Below are positions 10,454 through 21,885 of a stretch of 31,432 bases of DNA, piece by piece; the stretch's first letter is position 1; each line of letters begins with the position of its first letter. The DNA comes from Heterobasidion occidentale (lineage: Eukaryota > Basidiomycota > Agaricomycetes > Russulales > Bondarzewiaceae). The notes under the pieces were generated by a model. The model ran no database searches and was not told the DNA's origin. It was given only the letters and a program-made list of their open reading frames with translations. Location: NCBI GenBank assembly GCA_039111635.1, contig JBCAQO010000108.1, positions 1 through 31,432 on the forward strand. Reading direction: 5' to 3'. The position numbers and the translations under genes are program-made.

Positions 10454-11640
10454 TCATGTAGCGTATAAGAGACAGGAGTGAGTGTTCAAGGACAGCGCAC
10501 CAGGGATCACAACAAAGAACATACATTGCATGAGCCATAGGCCAACTGCAAGGTTACTGACGCGGAATCGTAACGCAGCGAACCCGACTAGAGCACGCAA
10601 GGGGTCAGACGTGCCGACAGATAGTGCGCCGTCAAATGCCCGACGAATGGAGCACACAAGATTCGGATATGAAGGTAGGTCCGAGCATGAAACTGCGAGT
10701 GGGACGATAGCCGCGAGAGTGCATTTGAGAGAGACAGGGGCCAGAGATGTTCCGCGAGGCAGGACTTGTTGGTACAACACTCGACGATCTTGCCCGCGCA
10801 GCTGCACACCACCATTACAGGCACGATCCTCGCAGCCCAGTCGAGTCTTCACCGTACACAAGACTGAAGAACAAAGTTCGCAGAGCCCGTTCCGTTGACA
10901 CGCCGACGGCTGATTGGAAAAGAGGCCAGAGCGCACAACGAAAAATGCGATACAGACCATACCTGCTCCACAAAACGTCAACAAAGGCAGTCTGTCTCGA
11001 TCCAGTGGCTCAATGTCGATATCAATCAAAGCAGACGCGAATTAGGCGAACGCGATTGAGTTCGTCACACTGAATCTTTAGTTTGCTGAGCGACAGGAGG
11101 AAGAGGAAGCATTGCCCACGATAGGAAGACTACGGCGGTCACCGCAAGGAAATTGGCACCAGAAGGCGTGGTCTCGAATATGCTTGCCAGCTCGAGCCAC
11201 GAAACCGACCTCTGGCTGCTCCTCATCTATAAGGAGACTCGCAAGAAGAGAGACCAGCGGAACCTAAAGTTGACGTTATGTACTCAGTGAAAACCGATAC
11301 ATATCGATCTCACCACAAGCAAAGATCAGCGTAGCGACCCAGGATGCGAGCAGCACGCCAAATGAACCAACGGAGTCGAAGACAACTCCAGATACCGAGA
11401 AGATACCTGATCCACGCAGCTCGCGAAGATTCGATGCCATCGCAAAAAACAGGGTGGGTTGGCGACCTAAAGGTCTCTTCAAGATTGAGCTCCGAACGAA
11501 TGAACAACCTGCTCGGCACACCCTCTCAACTGGTGCACCTAGCATAAGTAACAAGTGCAGAACCAGATGCCGAGGGCCTCCTTGCGTTGCCGAGCGCTGA
11601 GGAGCGACGCGATTATCCGTGAGTATGGAAATCAAAGTGA
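10454..11640 (-). CDS. Unresolved polytopic membrane protein gene
   Basis: Several minus-strand segments in changing frames encode hydrophobic helices: VGSFGVLLASWVATLIFAC (~11305-11360), ANFLAVTAVVFLSWAML (~11105-11160), LLTFCGAGMVCIAFFVV (~10940-10990) and a final helix ending CMFFVVIPGAL (~10485-10540). This is what a multi-exon, multi-pass membrane protein looks like. I could not fix the start or all junctions; a terminal stop at 10454 follows HSCLLYAT. The family is not recognised and the exact limits are uncertain. Confidence 0.3.
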
Positions 11641-12283
11641 CGGTGCAGTGGAAAGAATGATTGCCTCGAAGTCCACTTTCGGATACTGATAATTGGCCTT
11701 AATCGATCCTGATCAGTCCCAATATTACTCCAAAAGCCGGCATTTGCCTAATACTGCTCCATTTGTAGCACGCCAGCACCAAATACACTCCAGTAATGTC
11801 CTCTCCGCCCTAAACCACCATCACCTTCCCTGATCCCGACGGGCTGACCTCACACACCTCACAAGCCACGAACAAACCATGCACACTGGTATAAAAAACA
11901 CGAAAACATAAACATGAAACATAAGTCACAAAACACAAGTCAAACCGAACTAAATAGTTCAACAGTTCATGAATCGTAAACCGTGAATCGTGGGCCACGA
12001 CCAGGGGGGGTGGAAGGGAGGCGCCGCGGGACATGAGAGTCGTGAGATCATATCATATATGCAGTAGGGTATCCGAGTGAGGGGGCGTGTGCGTAGTGGG
12101 GGCGCGCGAGATCCAATGCGAAAGTCGAAATTCTGAGGTGCGAACAAAGGAGGAAAAAAAACAGATGCAGGCGAACGCACCAAATCCGCCAAATCCGCGG
12201 CCAGCGCTAACGCCAACGCCGAAGAAAACAAAAACCGAAAACGAAAAACGAAAACACCGAAACCGAAGCCGCTCACGCGCAGC
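11641..12283. other. AT-richer intergenic spacer
   Basis: No reading frame of note. A- and C-rich words with a tract of CACAAAAC-like sequence near 11890-11950 suggest the 3' flank of the 12.3-14.5 kb gene and the 5' flank of the 10.5-11.6 kb gene. Both genes are on the minus strand. I see no specific regulatory site. Confidence 0.4.
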
Positions 12284-14548
12284 TCAGAACCCGAGCGGCG
12301 ACAACGACGCGCTCCGCGTCCCCTTCTCCTTCTCCTCCGACTCGTCGCCCTCGACCTTCTCCACGACGACCACGTCCCCCTCTGCCGCATCCGCATCCGC
12401 GACCGCGCCCTTCTTCGCCGCCTGCCGATCACCTCTCACCCCCGTCAGCCCCAACCCCATCCCCGACCGCGACTGCTCCCTCCTCTCTCTTCGGCGCCCG
12501 TGCCACGTCCCCTTGCTCCGTCCCCGCATGGCCTCGTCCCCTCCCTTTCCCCCGCCCTCCCCTGCCCCAGCCCCAGCCCCCGCGTCCGCGCCCGCACCCG
12601 CCCTCTCCCGCCCCGCTCCTCCCTCCTCGTTCCCCGCTCCACCGACCCGCGCGCCCATCGCCGCCCCGCGACCGCCCAACGCTCCCCCCATAATTCCGGA
12701 ACGTGTTCACGATCAGCGCGAAATACACCAGCCCGAGCACCAGCACCGCCGTGATCGCGAGGCGCGGCCCCAGCGACTCAAGCGGCCCCAGCGTGCGCGC
12801 GCCCGCGTCGCTATCCGCCGGGTCGTCCGTCGCGCCCGTGCGCCACACGAACGACAGGATCGACACGAGGAAGGTCACCATCGACCACGCGAGCCACACC
12901 GCGGGCGCGGCGAGCATCACCCACACGTTCCACAAGATCGAGGTCCGTGAGCTCTGCGCCTCCTGCAGGTCGACGTCACGGTCAGTCGTCGCACTGCTCT
13001 AGAGACGAGAAGGATGCTTACCTCCGCCCACCGAGACGCCCTGTACATGCTCCTCATCGTCCCGAATCGCACGATGTAGATGCATCCGTAGGACAGACTC
13101 ATCAGCGCGCACACGAGCGACAGTAACGCCGCCGTGCGCGTCAACGGATCGTTCAGCGCGCTCGGAATCTGGAACATCGTCATGATCGCTCTGGATCGCA
13201 CAATGCCAACAACAAAGGACCATCAGCTCCTGCCAAGAGAGCGAAACAGAAAGAAATCCTCGTACGTCAGTAGCAGTGCAGACACCACATTCAGCGTCTT
13301 CCACTCGCGCAACAGCGAATCGATGAACGCCTCCCACGACTGCTTGAACCGCACCAGCGCAGGTGACACCAGCGGCGGATTCCACTCCTCCGGAAACGGC
13401 AGACGCTCCGCGCGCATCATCGTCTCCGCCGCGCGCGCCGACCTGCCCTCCTGCCCCGCGCGCTCCACCGGCGGCATGCACGCGTCGATCATGCGCTCGA
13501 TGTCCGGCCGGCTCACCTCCGCGTCCTCGAAGATGCGCGCGACGCGCGAGAAGTACACCGACGGGAGGCGCATCAGGAAGTGCAGGTACGCCTGCCGCGG
13601 CAGCGTGTCCGTCACGAACTCGTGCGAGGTGCGCCCGAGCATGCGCGCGCCGAACGCGACGCCGCAGCACGCCAGCACGTCCTCGCACTCCGCCCCGGGG
13701 CTCGCGTCTGCGCCCCCGCGCTCGGGATCGTTCTCCGAGGCACCTTGGCGGTGGTGGTGGTGGTGAGGGTGGTGAGGGTGCCCGAGGCGGTGCAGCAGCG
13801 AGCGCGAGTGCGCGCGCGAGCGGAAGGGATCGATGGGCACGAAGGGCTCCTCGCGCGAGTGCACGCGGTGCAGCGCGGGCCAGCGGTCCAGGAACGCGCG
13901 CAGGGGCGACGCGGCGCGGGAGCGCGAGTGCGATTGCGAGCGCGTCGGCGAGTCGTTGCTCTCCTTGCGCGAGTGTGAGCGCGTGTGCCCATGCGTGCCC
14001 TCGTGATGCGAGCGGGCGGCGAGGATGGACGGGAGCGTGCTCGAGGCGGGCAGGACAGGGTCACTGGCGGGGAGAGGTCTCGGTACTACCAATCACCGCG
14101 GAGCAACGGGAAGTCTAGTCAGGGACTGTGAACTGCTGCGCATGTGTACGTGGCGCTTACATTGTCGCGATTGGTGCGGGATTGGCCAGGAGCCGCGGTC
14201 GCTATCAAACGACACGCGCTGCCTAGACGGAGTCTCTCTGCCGAGAGAGTTCTCAGACTCGCCCTGCCTCATCGAGAGAGAGACACTATGAGAGATGGGG
14301 AACACCGGAGGGCTTGCCGGTGATGCTACGCGGATCTCTGGCGCCGAAACCGATGCACCCGGGGTGTCCAGGCTCCTCCTGAACGCGCGACTCTGGGCGC
14401 GAAGGCTGCGGCCCGCCTGCGCAGGGGAAGGTTGTGGAGGAAGCTCAGACAGCTTGTCGGAGCTGGTAGATTTCGAGCTCGGAGGGTCGGCTCGACCTGT
14501 CAAGGAATGATGAGTTTCTTGACGAAGCGGTGAGAGACCATGCGCCAT
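12284..14548 (-). CDS. Multi-pass membrane protein with Ser/His/Arg-rich N-terminus
   Basis: Exons: 14548-14161, 14085-13266, 13190-13022 and from 12962 onward; phases agree at all three introns. Total about 680 aa if the end is 12284. Residues 1-~260 are low complexity: Ser/Pro-rich, then Arg-Ser-His-rich with a poly-His run. A conserved block follows (SHEFVTDTLPRQAYLHFL, VYFSRVARIFEDAEVS, FIDSLLREWKTLNVVSALLL), then several hydrophobic segments (AALLSLVCALMSLSYGCIYI, WNVWVMLAAPAVWLAWSMV, LAITAVLVLGLVYFALIV). I recognise this as a recurrent agaricomycete membrane family of unknown function. The tail is ambiguous. The reading frame in place ends at 12429 in a Gly/Arg-rich run. Removing one base from the CCCCCC at 12684-12689 gives a Gly/Ala stretch and an acidic tail ending SASLSPLGF at 12284. 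Confidence 0.75.
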
Positions 14549-14638
14549 CGTGGCACTGATGATGCAGAACGATCGAGACTCGTGAAAGACAGATGCGGGA
14601 AAAAAGACGATGAAACAGTAGCTGTCAAACGCCCGTAA

Positions 14639-15255
14639 TTAATAGCAAAAGCACTCTCTGTATGCGTCCAATAACATAACGATCACTCCAGCGGTCGTAC
14701 AGGCTATGCTGCAGACATACAGCAGAACCCATGGTTCCTTGTGAGCCGGATTGGCTGGAGCTCGAGACCCAGAGCGCATATAGTCGGTGAACGGCAACAC
14801 CCGGCACATACCTGTGATGGACCAGCGTAGAAATCACAGAGCAGGTAGCTGTAGGATGATATACGAATAGCTCAAGAGGCGTGAGGCTGTTTAGGAAGCG
14901 AAGTAGGGTAGGGTTCAAACACCCAAGAAAGAACCAGGGAAGCAAACGCCACGGATCCCCGAGCGCCACAAAGACGCGTCGAGCTGGAAAACCCCGCGTG
15001 GGCCCATATGCCAAGCATGTGAACCACAGCGCGAAATTGACTCCATCGCAAGAATGTGGGGAAAAGGGCAACACACAGCCGCGGCGCAAGATTTTCTACG
15101 AAAAAAAAAATCGAGCACTTACCCGACGATTCCACAGCACTCTCCGAGGGCGCCATTGTAGGGAACGGAATGTGGGCATCGCTGGACGGTTCATCGGTGA
15201 GTTGTCGGGGAGACGAGGGACGCGCTGGAGACGGTTGGGGCGAGGGAGGGTCCAT
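14639..15255 (-). CDS. Putative small membrane protein (two-exon model)
   Basis: Exon 1, 15255-15123, starts MDPPSPQPSPARPSSPRQL and is Pro/Ser-rich. It ends in phase 1 at a good GTAAGT donor. Exon 2, 14811-14639, fits that phase and encodes a linker (DYMRSGSRAPANPAHKEPW) followed by one hydrophobic helix (LLYVCSIACTTAGVIVMLL), giving about 101 aa. The 311-nt gap holds another hydrophobic reading (VNFALWFTCLAYGP...LGDPWRLLPWFFLG) that could be a further exon, so the model is provisional. No known family was recognised. It lies about 90 nt upstream of the membrane-protein gene on the same strand. Confidence 0.35.
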
Positions 15256-17310
15256 CGCGGCAACGAGTCAGGGCGAAGATGGAGGTAAGAGACAAAGAAG
15301 AAAATAGAATATTTCGAGCATATTCTGAACAAAGAGAGCCTCTGTGAGCATTAGAAGCTATGACTGTAAACCCATCGGCGATTCGGACGGCTGTGACGCC
15401 ATATCCGTCGACTTGGGCACTCGGGGCCTGCCACAGGCTCAGCCTGTCCAGAAGGGTCGACGAGGAGGTCGACGAGGACCAGGACACGGCGCCACTGGAA
15501 CAGAAGCCTTCCAAACACAGAACTCAGTCCACGCTCACCGTTTCGGATGGTTGTGGGCACACTCCGCAGCCCGGCGAGCATGCTAGCAGGACCTCGGGCA
15601 CCCCTCCCAAACTTGCCTCCTTCACCCATTGTCACTACTCAAAGGCGCACAGCGTTGAGATCAATTCAACCTCAAGATTAAAACTGACGCATAGGGCCGT
15701 GTCCATGCATCTTTCTGCCGAGATAGCGGCAACTCGTTCAGCGGCGGTATTGGAGTCTGCAGTGTCCGTGTATCGAACACAAGTCCTTCAAGTTCTCGAA
15801 CCTCCTCATGAGAACAATTCTACATTTGTCCGGTGTCAAATGTTGAGGACACGGTGCGTCTGTGCCACATTGCTAGCAAAAAAACAAAATTTTGGAACGA
15901 AAGTCGCAGACAGTTCGCAGACTCGCAACAAGCGACCACAAAGACCCCAAAACATATGTACCCGGCCCCGAACGGACCTCATTGGTTGGCTCAACTTCTT
16001 CCTGGTCTTCGACGGGCTTACAGCTCTGAGCTCTCAAATATCTCAATATCTCGTTTTACTCTTCCTTCCCGCATTGTCGGTGCTCTATCGTTTGGATTTT
16101 GGCTCCACGACCCTCTGGAAGTGCGCTCGTACGGTTGCCCGCCCACGTCATGCTTGAGCGTCACCTTTGCCCGGACTAGAATGGATCATGGTGATCTATG
16201 ACTGGCCCTTCGACTCGGTATATCAACTACTCTTGGCTGGGCTGGTTCTGCCTAAGCCTCGAATATGCTTTTTACTGGCGTCTTCAACGTGAACGTGTTA
16301 AGGTTCATGCGCTCGAGCTTGTACCTGGACAGTGGAGCCATGCCCGACCCAATCGTGTCACACCTGGCCTGCATGCTCAAGGCACCATGGACATCGAGTT
16401 CTAATCATGTATAGACGTCTGTATCATCTGCTCATAGGGCATTTTAAACATTCTTGAAGCCTCTCGAAGCACTGGCCTGGATCTGCTCGCTTTCGAAGGT
16501 ACGTTTTCTCGAAAGCATGTTCCCGGCAAGCTCTTCGACCTCTTCGGATCCCACTAGCAAGTCACGCGTTCTTGGATTAACTCAGAAAATGTCTCGATGC
16601 TCGCCGCTCTGGCGTTGGTTTTCTTCATCGTCATCAGCCTGTCCAGAATTTCCGTGACCATTTGATCTCTGACTATAAAACAGAGCACGCCTCTGAGGCA
16701 AGTTTTTTCTTGCAAGTTCCACACGGACGAGCTGACTTTCCTTCCATTCACTGTCTGAGGAATTCTTGATCTCGCAAGTCTCTGTCGTAGCTGGACGCTT
16801 ACTGTATGCTCCCAGAAGGTCGTCACAGGAAGTTCACCCTGCCGATCGTCGGTATGAAGCACAAGGATCGTCTGAGCCTTATCTTCAATCCCTAGCTTTC
16901 GTCGACTTGCGCCTTGGCCCTATCACCATCTCTGACACTCCCTGTCATCTACGAATTCGATGGAGAGATAAAAGTAAAATCGAATTAATCCAATGATGCC
17001 AGCTATTGTTACAGTGTTGATATATGAAGTTCCACTGTTGCATACAAGACTGCTGATACTGTCAATATGTGATACATCCTCTCCCGTCTTCCCAGAAAAG
17101 AGAAACATACAGTAATGAGTAGGTGCAGACAAGCTGTCCAATGCTTGAGAACGCGCCTGCCTATGGTATTGGTGAATGAGCTACTTCTGTTCGCAAGGCC
17201 TACACTGTTCCTCAGAGGCACGAATAAAACAAAGGAGCGCTGTACATTTCTGCGTCGTTCCACGAGATAAGAAGATCGCGGCGAGCAGGAACGGCTGACT
17301 GCTGGAGACG
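15256..17310. other. No convincing gene; long uncertain plus-strand ORF
   Basis: An open plus frame runs 15360-16157 (265 codons). It lacks recognisable motifs apart from a hydrophobic stretch near its end (WLNFFLVFDGL, LVLLFLPALSVLY), and minus-strand frames over 15190-15635 look equally plausible. Another protein-like patch sits at about 16205-16410 (VYQLLLAGLVLPKPRICFLL). I would not call a gene from these. 16,700-17,310 shows nothing beyond the 3' flank of the next gene. Confidence 0.3.
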
Positions 17311-18829
17311 TCATGTTTCGGACGAGGACAGCCGGGGACTAGGCCCGGGCGTGCTGAGCGTCGTGTTCTCCACAGGCGCCATCACAGGGAGCTGGAAAGC
17401 CTGGGTGATCTAGCAAAGCAGATATGGCACCGCGCGCTGGCTCAAGAGGAACGCATTCGCCCTACCTTTCGCAGCTGCTCCTGGAACTCACCGAGCTTGC
17501 GCTCCGCCTCTGCGCGCGCCGCACGCTGCTCCTGCAGTTCCACGGAGACTGCAGGGAGGACGGTGTGAGGGGCGCACTGGCTGACGTGGATCACAGGGGG
17601 TACTCACGGCCAGCGACGCGGGACCCGAGCGTGGATGCCATCGAGTCTTTGACCGCGCTGATCAAGTCCGGCGGACAGAGGGCAGAGGGCTGCGCGCGTA
17701 ACCGCCGGTTCTCCTCCGTCAGGCGCGTGTTCTCGTCATTGAGCCTGCGATTTTCCTCGCCCAGACGCCGCGTCTCTTCTCGCATGCGGTGGATTTCGCC
17801 CTCCAGCATGCGCAGAGCTGTCGTGGGGATGGGGGCAGAGGTCTGCACGGCCTGTGCCGTCACGGGGACGACGGTAACAGTCGACGGCTGTGTGTACGGT
17901 ATTCGCGCCTGAGATGCGGCGGGCGCTACGACGGGGCGGGAGATGGGCGGCTGGACTGTGATGTTTACAGGGGGCTCGAGCGCCTGACTCAGAGACGATG
18001 GCGTGGATTGTAAAGGGAAGGTGTGGGCATTATATGGCTGGCGATGGTGTGGGTCGGTCGGCGGCTGAGATGGCTGGGGCTGGGGTCTCGCGGTCGACGT
18101 CGACGGCTCAGCTGACACAGGAACAGCAGACTCCTGCCGTTCCGACTCTCCCTCCCTCGTTTTTGCACTGCGCGTCGAGCTCCCGACAGAGGCCGAGTCC
18201 GCGTCCCGTATTCGTCTGCGCTTCGGCTCAGGAGGCTCCCGACCGTTCCTCCGCTCTTCCTCCTCCATCTCCAGTATCTTCGCGATGGCCTCCGCCGCCG
18301 TGCGCAGCGGCATCCTAGACACGCCGTCGTCCCCAGTGCGCGAGCCCCCGCGCTCCATCGGGCCCACGGTGCGGTACCGGCGGCGCCCAAAGTCCTCCTC
18401 CTCGCCGCGCATCTGCAGCGACGCGCTCTTCCGGATGCCGTCGCACGTGTACCACAGCACGTGTTTGCGCGTGCACCAGAGATAGCGCCCCTCGACGAGC
18501 GGGTGCGCGAACATCTGCTTCTTCGCCTTGCGCGGGCCCGGCCAGAGCACCCACTCCGTCGCGAGGCGCGCGTAGAGCGCGTACTCGCCCGGCTTGAGGT
18601 TCAGCCAGACGTCGCCTGGGTGCCCCACGTCGTCCGGGGGAGCGCCCTGTCCGCGAAACTCGAAGTAGTGCACCTGGAGGCCGTTGTCGCGGATGGCCTC
18701 GTACGGAAAGTCGTCTGGGAGGGATTTTTGCGTGAAATGGCGCCGCTCGAAGGTGAAGGGGGTCGAGGAGACAGAGGAGGGGTTCGGAAATGCGATGCAT
18801 GGCATCGATGGTTTGGTCGTGGATGCCAT
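17311..18829 (-). CDS. Lineage-specific protein with C-terminal coiled coil
   Basis: Exons: 18829-17608, 17548-17466 and 17409-17311; phases agree and give 467 aa. I chose the ATG at 18829 (MASTTKPSMPC), downstream of a possible in-frame alternative at 18874. Residues ~40-155 look like a compact domain (GDVWLNLKPGEYALYA, WVLWPGPRKAKKQMFAHPL, RYLWCTRKHVLWYTCDGIRK) of a kind I have seen in agaricomycete hypotheticals. A basic and acidic middle (RREPPEPKRRR-like, EEEERR) is followed by a Pro/Gln/Ser-rich disordered stretch. Residues ~360-440 form a coiled coil (heptads through EETRRLGEENRRLNDEN and on into exon 2). A nuclear or scaffolding role is possible but is only inferred. The gene appears intact. 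Confidence 0.72.
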
Positions 18830-19323
18830 TTCATAGGCAAATGATGGACGAGCGACTGCAAGGGCGGTATACAATGATCATGGCTTGTGGCTGACCTGCA
18901 GCACAGTAGCGTGTGCCTAAGCTGATCCTTGCGGAGTTTCAACATTCCGTCGTGACCCTCCTTGACTTTGTCTGTTTGTGACCGCTGCCTGTAGACCAGG
19001 GACATACAGATCATTCGACAATGCAACCGCATGCGACACAAACCTGATCGTTCATAGATGTTGCGTAGACTACTACCAACTCCTGGCATAGGCGCAAAGT
19101 TTCGAGATACACTGCTATCAATTGAACGATGTGTCCGTTGCAAGCTAAGTTACACGCGTCAGCGCTCGAGGGAAAAGCTGTTTAAGCCTGTTGATGATCA
19201 GATTCCATCTCTGCATTCTTCATCTACATCACGGATCACCGACAAGAAAACTCCGGTTCTAACAGGTTCTAACCTAACCCACAGGCAATAATAAAAAATG
19301 ACGACGGGAGAATGCTGCCAAAT
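18830..19323. other. Intergenic: upstream of coiled-coil gene, downstream of hydrolase gene
   Basis: No coding frame or repeat stands out. Because both neighbours are on the minus strand, this contains the promoter of the 17.3-18.8 kb gene and the 3' flank of the hydrolase gene is to its right. No defined site was seen. Confidence 0.4.
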
Positions 19324-20902
19324 TTAGAGCTCGTCGTGTGAATGTTCCGCGCGCGCATCAAGTTGGCCGAGCCATGCCCGCAGGATCTTGTTGAATCCGT
19401 CCGGGTTCTCGATGTGCAGCCAGTGAGCTCCATGCAGAGTCTGGAGAAAAGCAGATGATCAACAGGATGCTGGCATCACCACGCGAATCGCAAACCTTCA
19501 GCGTGATATGCGGCAGATAGTCCGCCGATTTCAGCAGTTTGGCGGCGAGAACCCAGTCCGCGACAGGGTCCTGCGAAAGCCGTTCATGCGTGAGTCCGGA
19601 CAGAGCAGGATACCATCAGTGAACTTTACCTTGGTGGGCAGTACGCTAAGAACTGGTTGGGAAAGGGTGTAATTTCCCTGTTCGTGAGCGATCTTCCAAG
19701 AAGCATAACGGTTCTGCAATTGAGCTGGTCAGCGAAAATCCTCCCCGCATCATGAGCATACTAACGTACTTCGGTCGTGTAAAAATCCAAAGCTGTGGTT
19801 CTTGTTAGATATACTTCTACTTCAACGCTAGGAACAACGTACTGTACTCGAATTTCTGAATCCCATATTGTTCAACCCAATAGTCTTCCTCGTCAGGAGA
19901 AAAAATGGGATGGGATCAATCTGTCCCACGGCGGGAGGAAGACGTCATTCTGATGTTAAACAGCGAGAAAAAAACACGATCACCTCTTGACGTCGCTCCA
20001 GCCCGCCAAGAATGAATCTGTTTGCATCAGAAATGCTTTCGGAGGCGGGCTATCAACAGTACGTAGGGTGCCCCTGAGCGTGCGTCTGATATCTTTCTTC
20101 AACTCGTAGACAGCATCTGATGACTGCTCCTCGAAGAAAACCAGATACGAGAGACGCGGAAGGTGTTCAAGGAGCGCCGTAGTCGGCATGAATGGACCGC
20201 CAGCTGGTATGTACTGGCAAGGCAAACCATAGATCGATGAGATCGTAAACCCATGAGCGCACGCGGATCTAAGCTATGTATAAGAGTTGATGGACGCACG
20301 GGAATAGCCACGCCAACTACAGCTTCGAATACGTCCGGCCTAGAACGGCCGGCTTCGTAGCATATTTGAGAACCCCAATCGTGGCTAAAAAGAAACACAA
20401 AGGGAATGAGGAACCTAAGAAAATGAGCAAACGCGGAATACACACCCCACACAAATGGTATTCTTTACTCTCGCCTTCTCCAAGAGACATATCATGTCGG
20501 AGACCATGTCTGCCATGTTTCCCGACGATTTGACGTCTCCAGGATGCGTGGAAGATCCAAACCCACGCAAGTCAGGAATCAAAAGACGATATTCATGCTA
20601 TAGAAGAGCGGGTGCTCGTCAAAAACGGCTCCGAGAACAATTCACTGCGCTCACTTTGAACTCTTCAATCTGATACTTCCAGCTACTCCAGAGACTAGGC
20701 CACCCGTGCACCATCAACAACGTTTTCTCCGCCGTAGGGTTTATGTCCACATAGTCTGTGACGTGACGCGCTTCCCAATTTCGTCTCTGATCCCGTAAGG
20801 TAAGTGCTCACATAGCTCAATGTCCACATCTTTTCCCTCCGCCCGATTCACTGCTTTGCAAGCTGCGACCTGTTTGGAGTAATCCCGGGGATTGAAGACC
20901 TC
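19324..20902 (-). CDS. Epoxide hydrolase-type alpha/beta hydrolase (frame breaks)
   Basis: Recognisable exons: ~20902-20655, 20597-20446, 20384-20300, 20213-19984, 19920-19843, 19792-19770, 19713-19630, 19570-19496 and 19440-19324. The protein has the oxyanion motif HGWPSLWSSWKYQ, the strand DLRGFGSSTHPG, the nucleophile elbow GHDWGS (Asp nucleophile), cap-domain residues RRTLRGTLRTV, and the C-terminal catalytic His in HGAHWLHIENPDGF. This order is that of soluble epoxide hydrolases, which open epoxides to diols. The true start is unresolved. A hydrophobic MVKKAQFLAGGLLSLL leader reads in another frame at about 20970-20923. Frame breaks occur near 20770-20785 and in the AAAAAA run at 19900-19905, where one more T on the coding strand restores PIPFFSPDEEDYW. 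The junction at 19920/19984 is also out of phase. These may be sequence errors or a decaying gene. Confidence 0.85.
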
Positions 20903-20914
20903 CGCGGCCGGCGT

Positions 20915-21885
20915 ACGTTCCTCACAGCAATGACAGCAGACCGCCCGCCAGAAACTGAGCTTTCTTTACCATCGCGGTCACCTAGGAGATACGAGTCAAG
21001 GAGAAAAAACTACGCTGTGGGCGGTCCGTCTGCGTGAGGAGCGCGTTTTGACTTTGCCGGGCCATCGCTGTCCGGCTCGAGGCGCTCGCCGCACATTTAG
21101 CGCCCGCACGGGACCTTCGATATCCGAAACAAGCGCCGGAAGCAAAAAGTGGCCAGGTTGTTGGTTAACTTTCCTATTACCAGATTCGATGTCGAAGGCG
21201 CACAACTTTCAGTTACATGGCGACTACACGGTCCACAAAATTGGGAGTCGTCGATCTCAGTGACACATCGGCAGCAGTCAATGGATTCCTGAGAAGTATC
21301 CGGCTCTTCTCGTACTGAACCAAGTACATAAGTAAGAACGATTCACCTAAGGCTGTGTGCTGGGCGCTGAGCGCGATGAGCAAGTAGCCCCTTTCGGCTG
21401 TAGATCAACAGGCGATAACAACATGTCGTAGTAGCACCGATTGCTGAGACATACGAAGACTCCTGAGTCCTGACAACCGCGAATTGACGTGGCCGGAGTC
21501 AGTGCGATGCATGTCGGCCTTGAGCTGCACCTGAAGTTAAACTTCATAACCCCATTGCGACTGAGTTCTAAGATAGTCTTTGGTTGACTGATACAGGAGT
21601 CGTAACAAGGATCTTCATGTCCTCCGGTGGGGAATGGAAGTAGTTCGAATCGAAAGGCAAGGTTCCGAAACAAACAGAAAACTCACATATACGTTGACGC
21701 GGTCAAACTACAGTGTTTCGGTCACTGTACGTGTCAGGGGCAATAGAGAAGTGGGTGCCAGAGTAGACAAAAAAACTTACCAGACGAGGTCAGAACGAAG
21801 AACGATGATGCAGCCCACTGACTAAACAGATACTGACTTGGGAGGCTGACGAATACCTGTGATTACAACTCCTCTGCAGATGGAG
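20915..21885. other. Intergenic, no gene seen
   Basis: Short frames on both strands only. The part near 20,915-21,000 may contain the missing first exon or promoter of the hydrolase gene. The right part is the 3' flank of the unresolved minus-strand gene. Confidence 0.35.

Noticed and set aside
12087..12950. 287-codon Pro/Ala-rich plus-strand ORF
   Set aside because: Antisense shadow of the Gly/Ala-rich tail and helices of the minus-strand gene.
13363..14118. Arg/Ala-rich 251-codon plus-strand ORF
   Set aside because: It is the mirror of the GC-rich exon of the minus-strand membrane gene, whose reading is conserved and spliced in phase.
15360..16157. 265-codon plus-strand ORF as a real gene
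   Set aside because: No motif, no better composition than the opposite strand, and no intron signals expected of genes in this genome.
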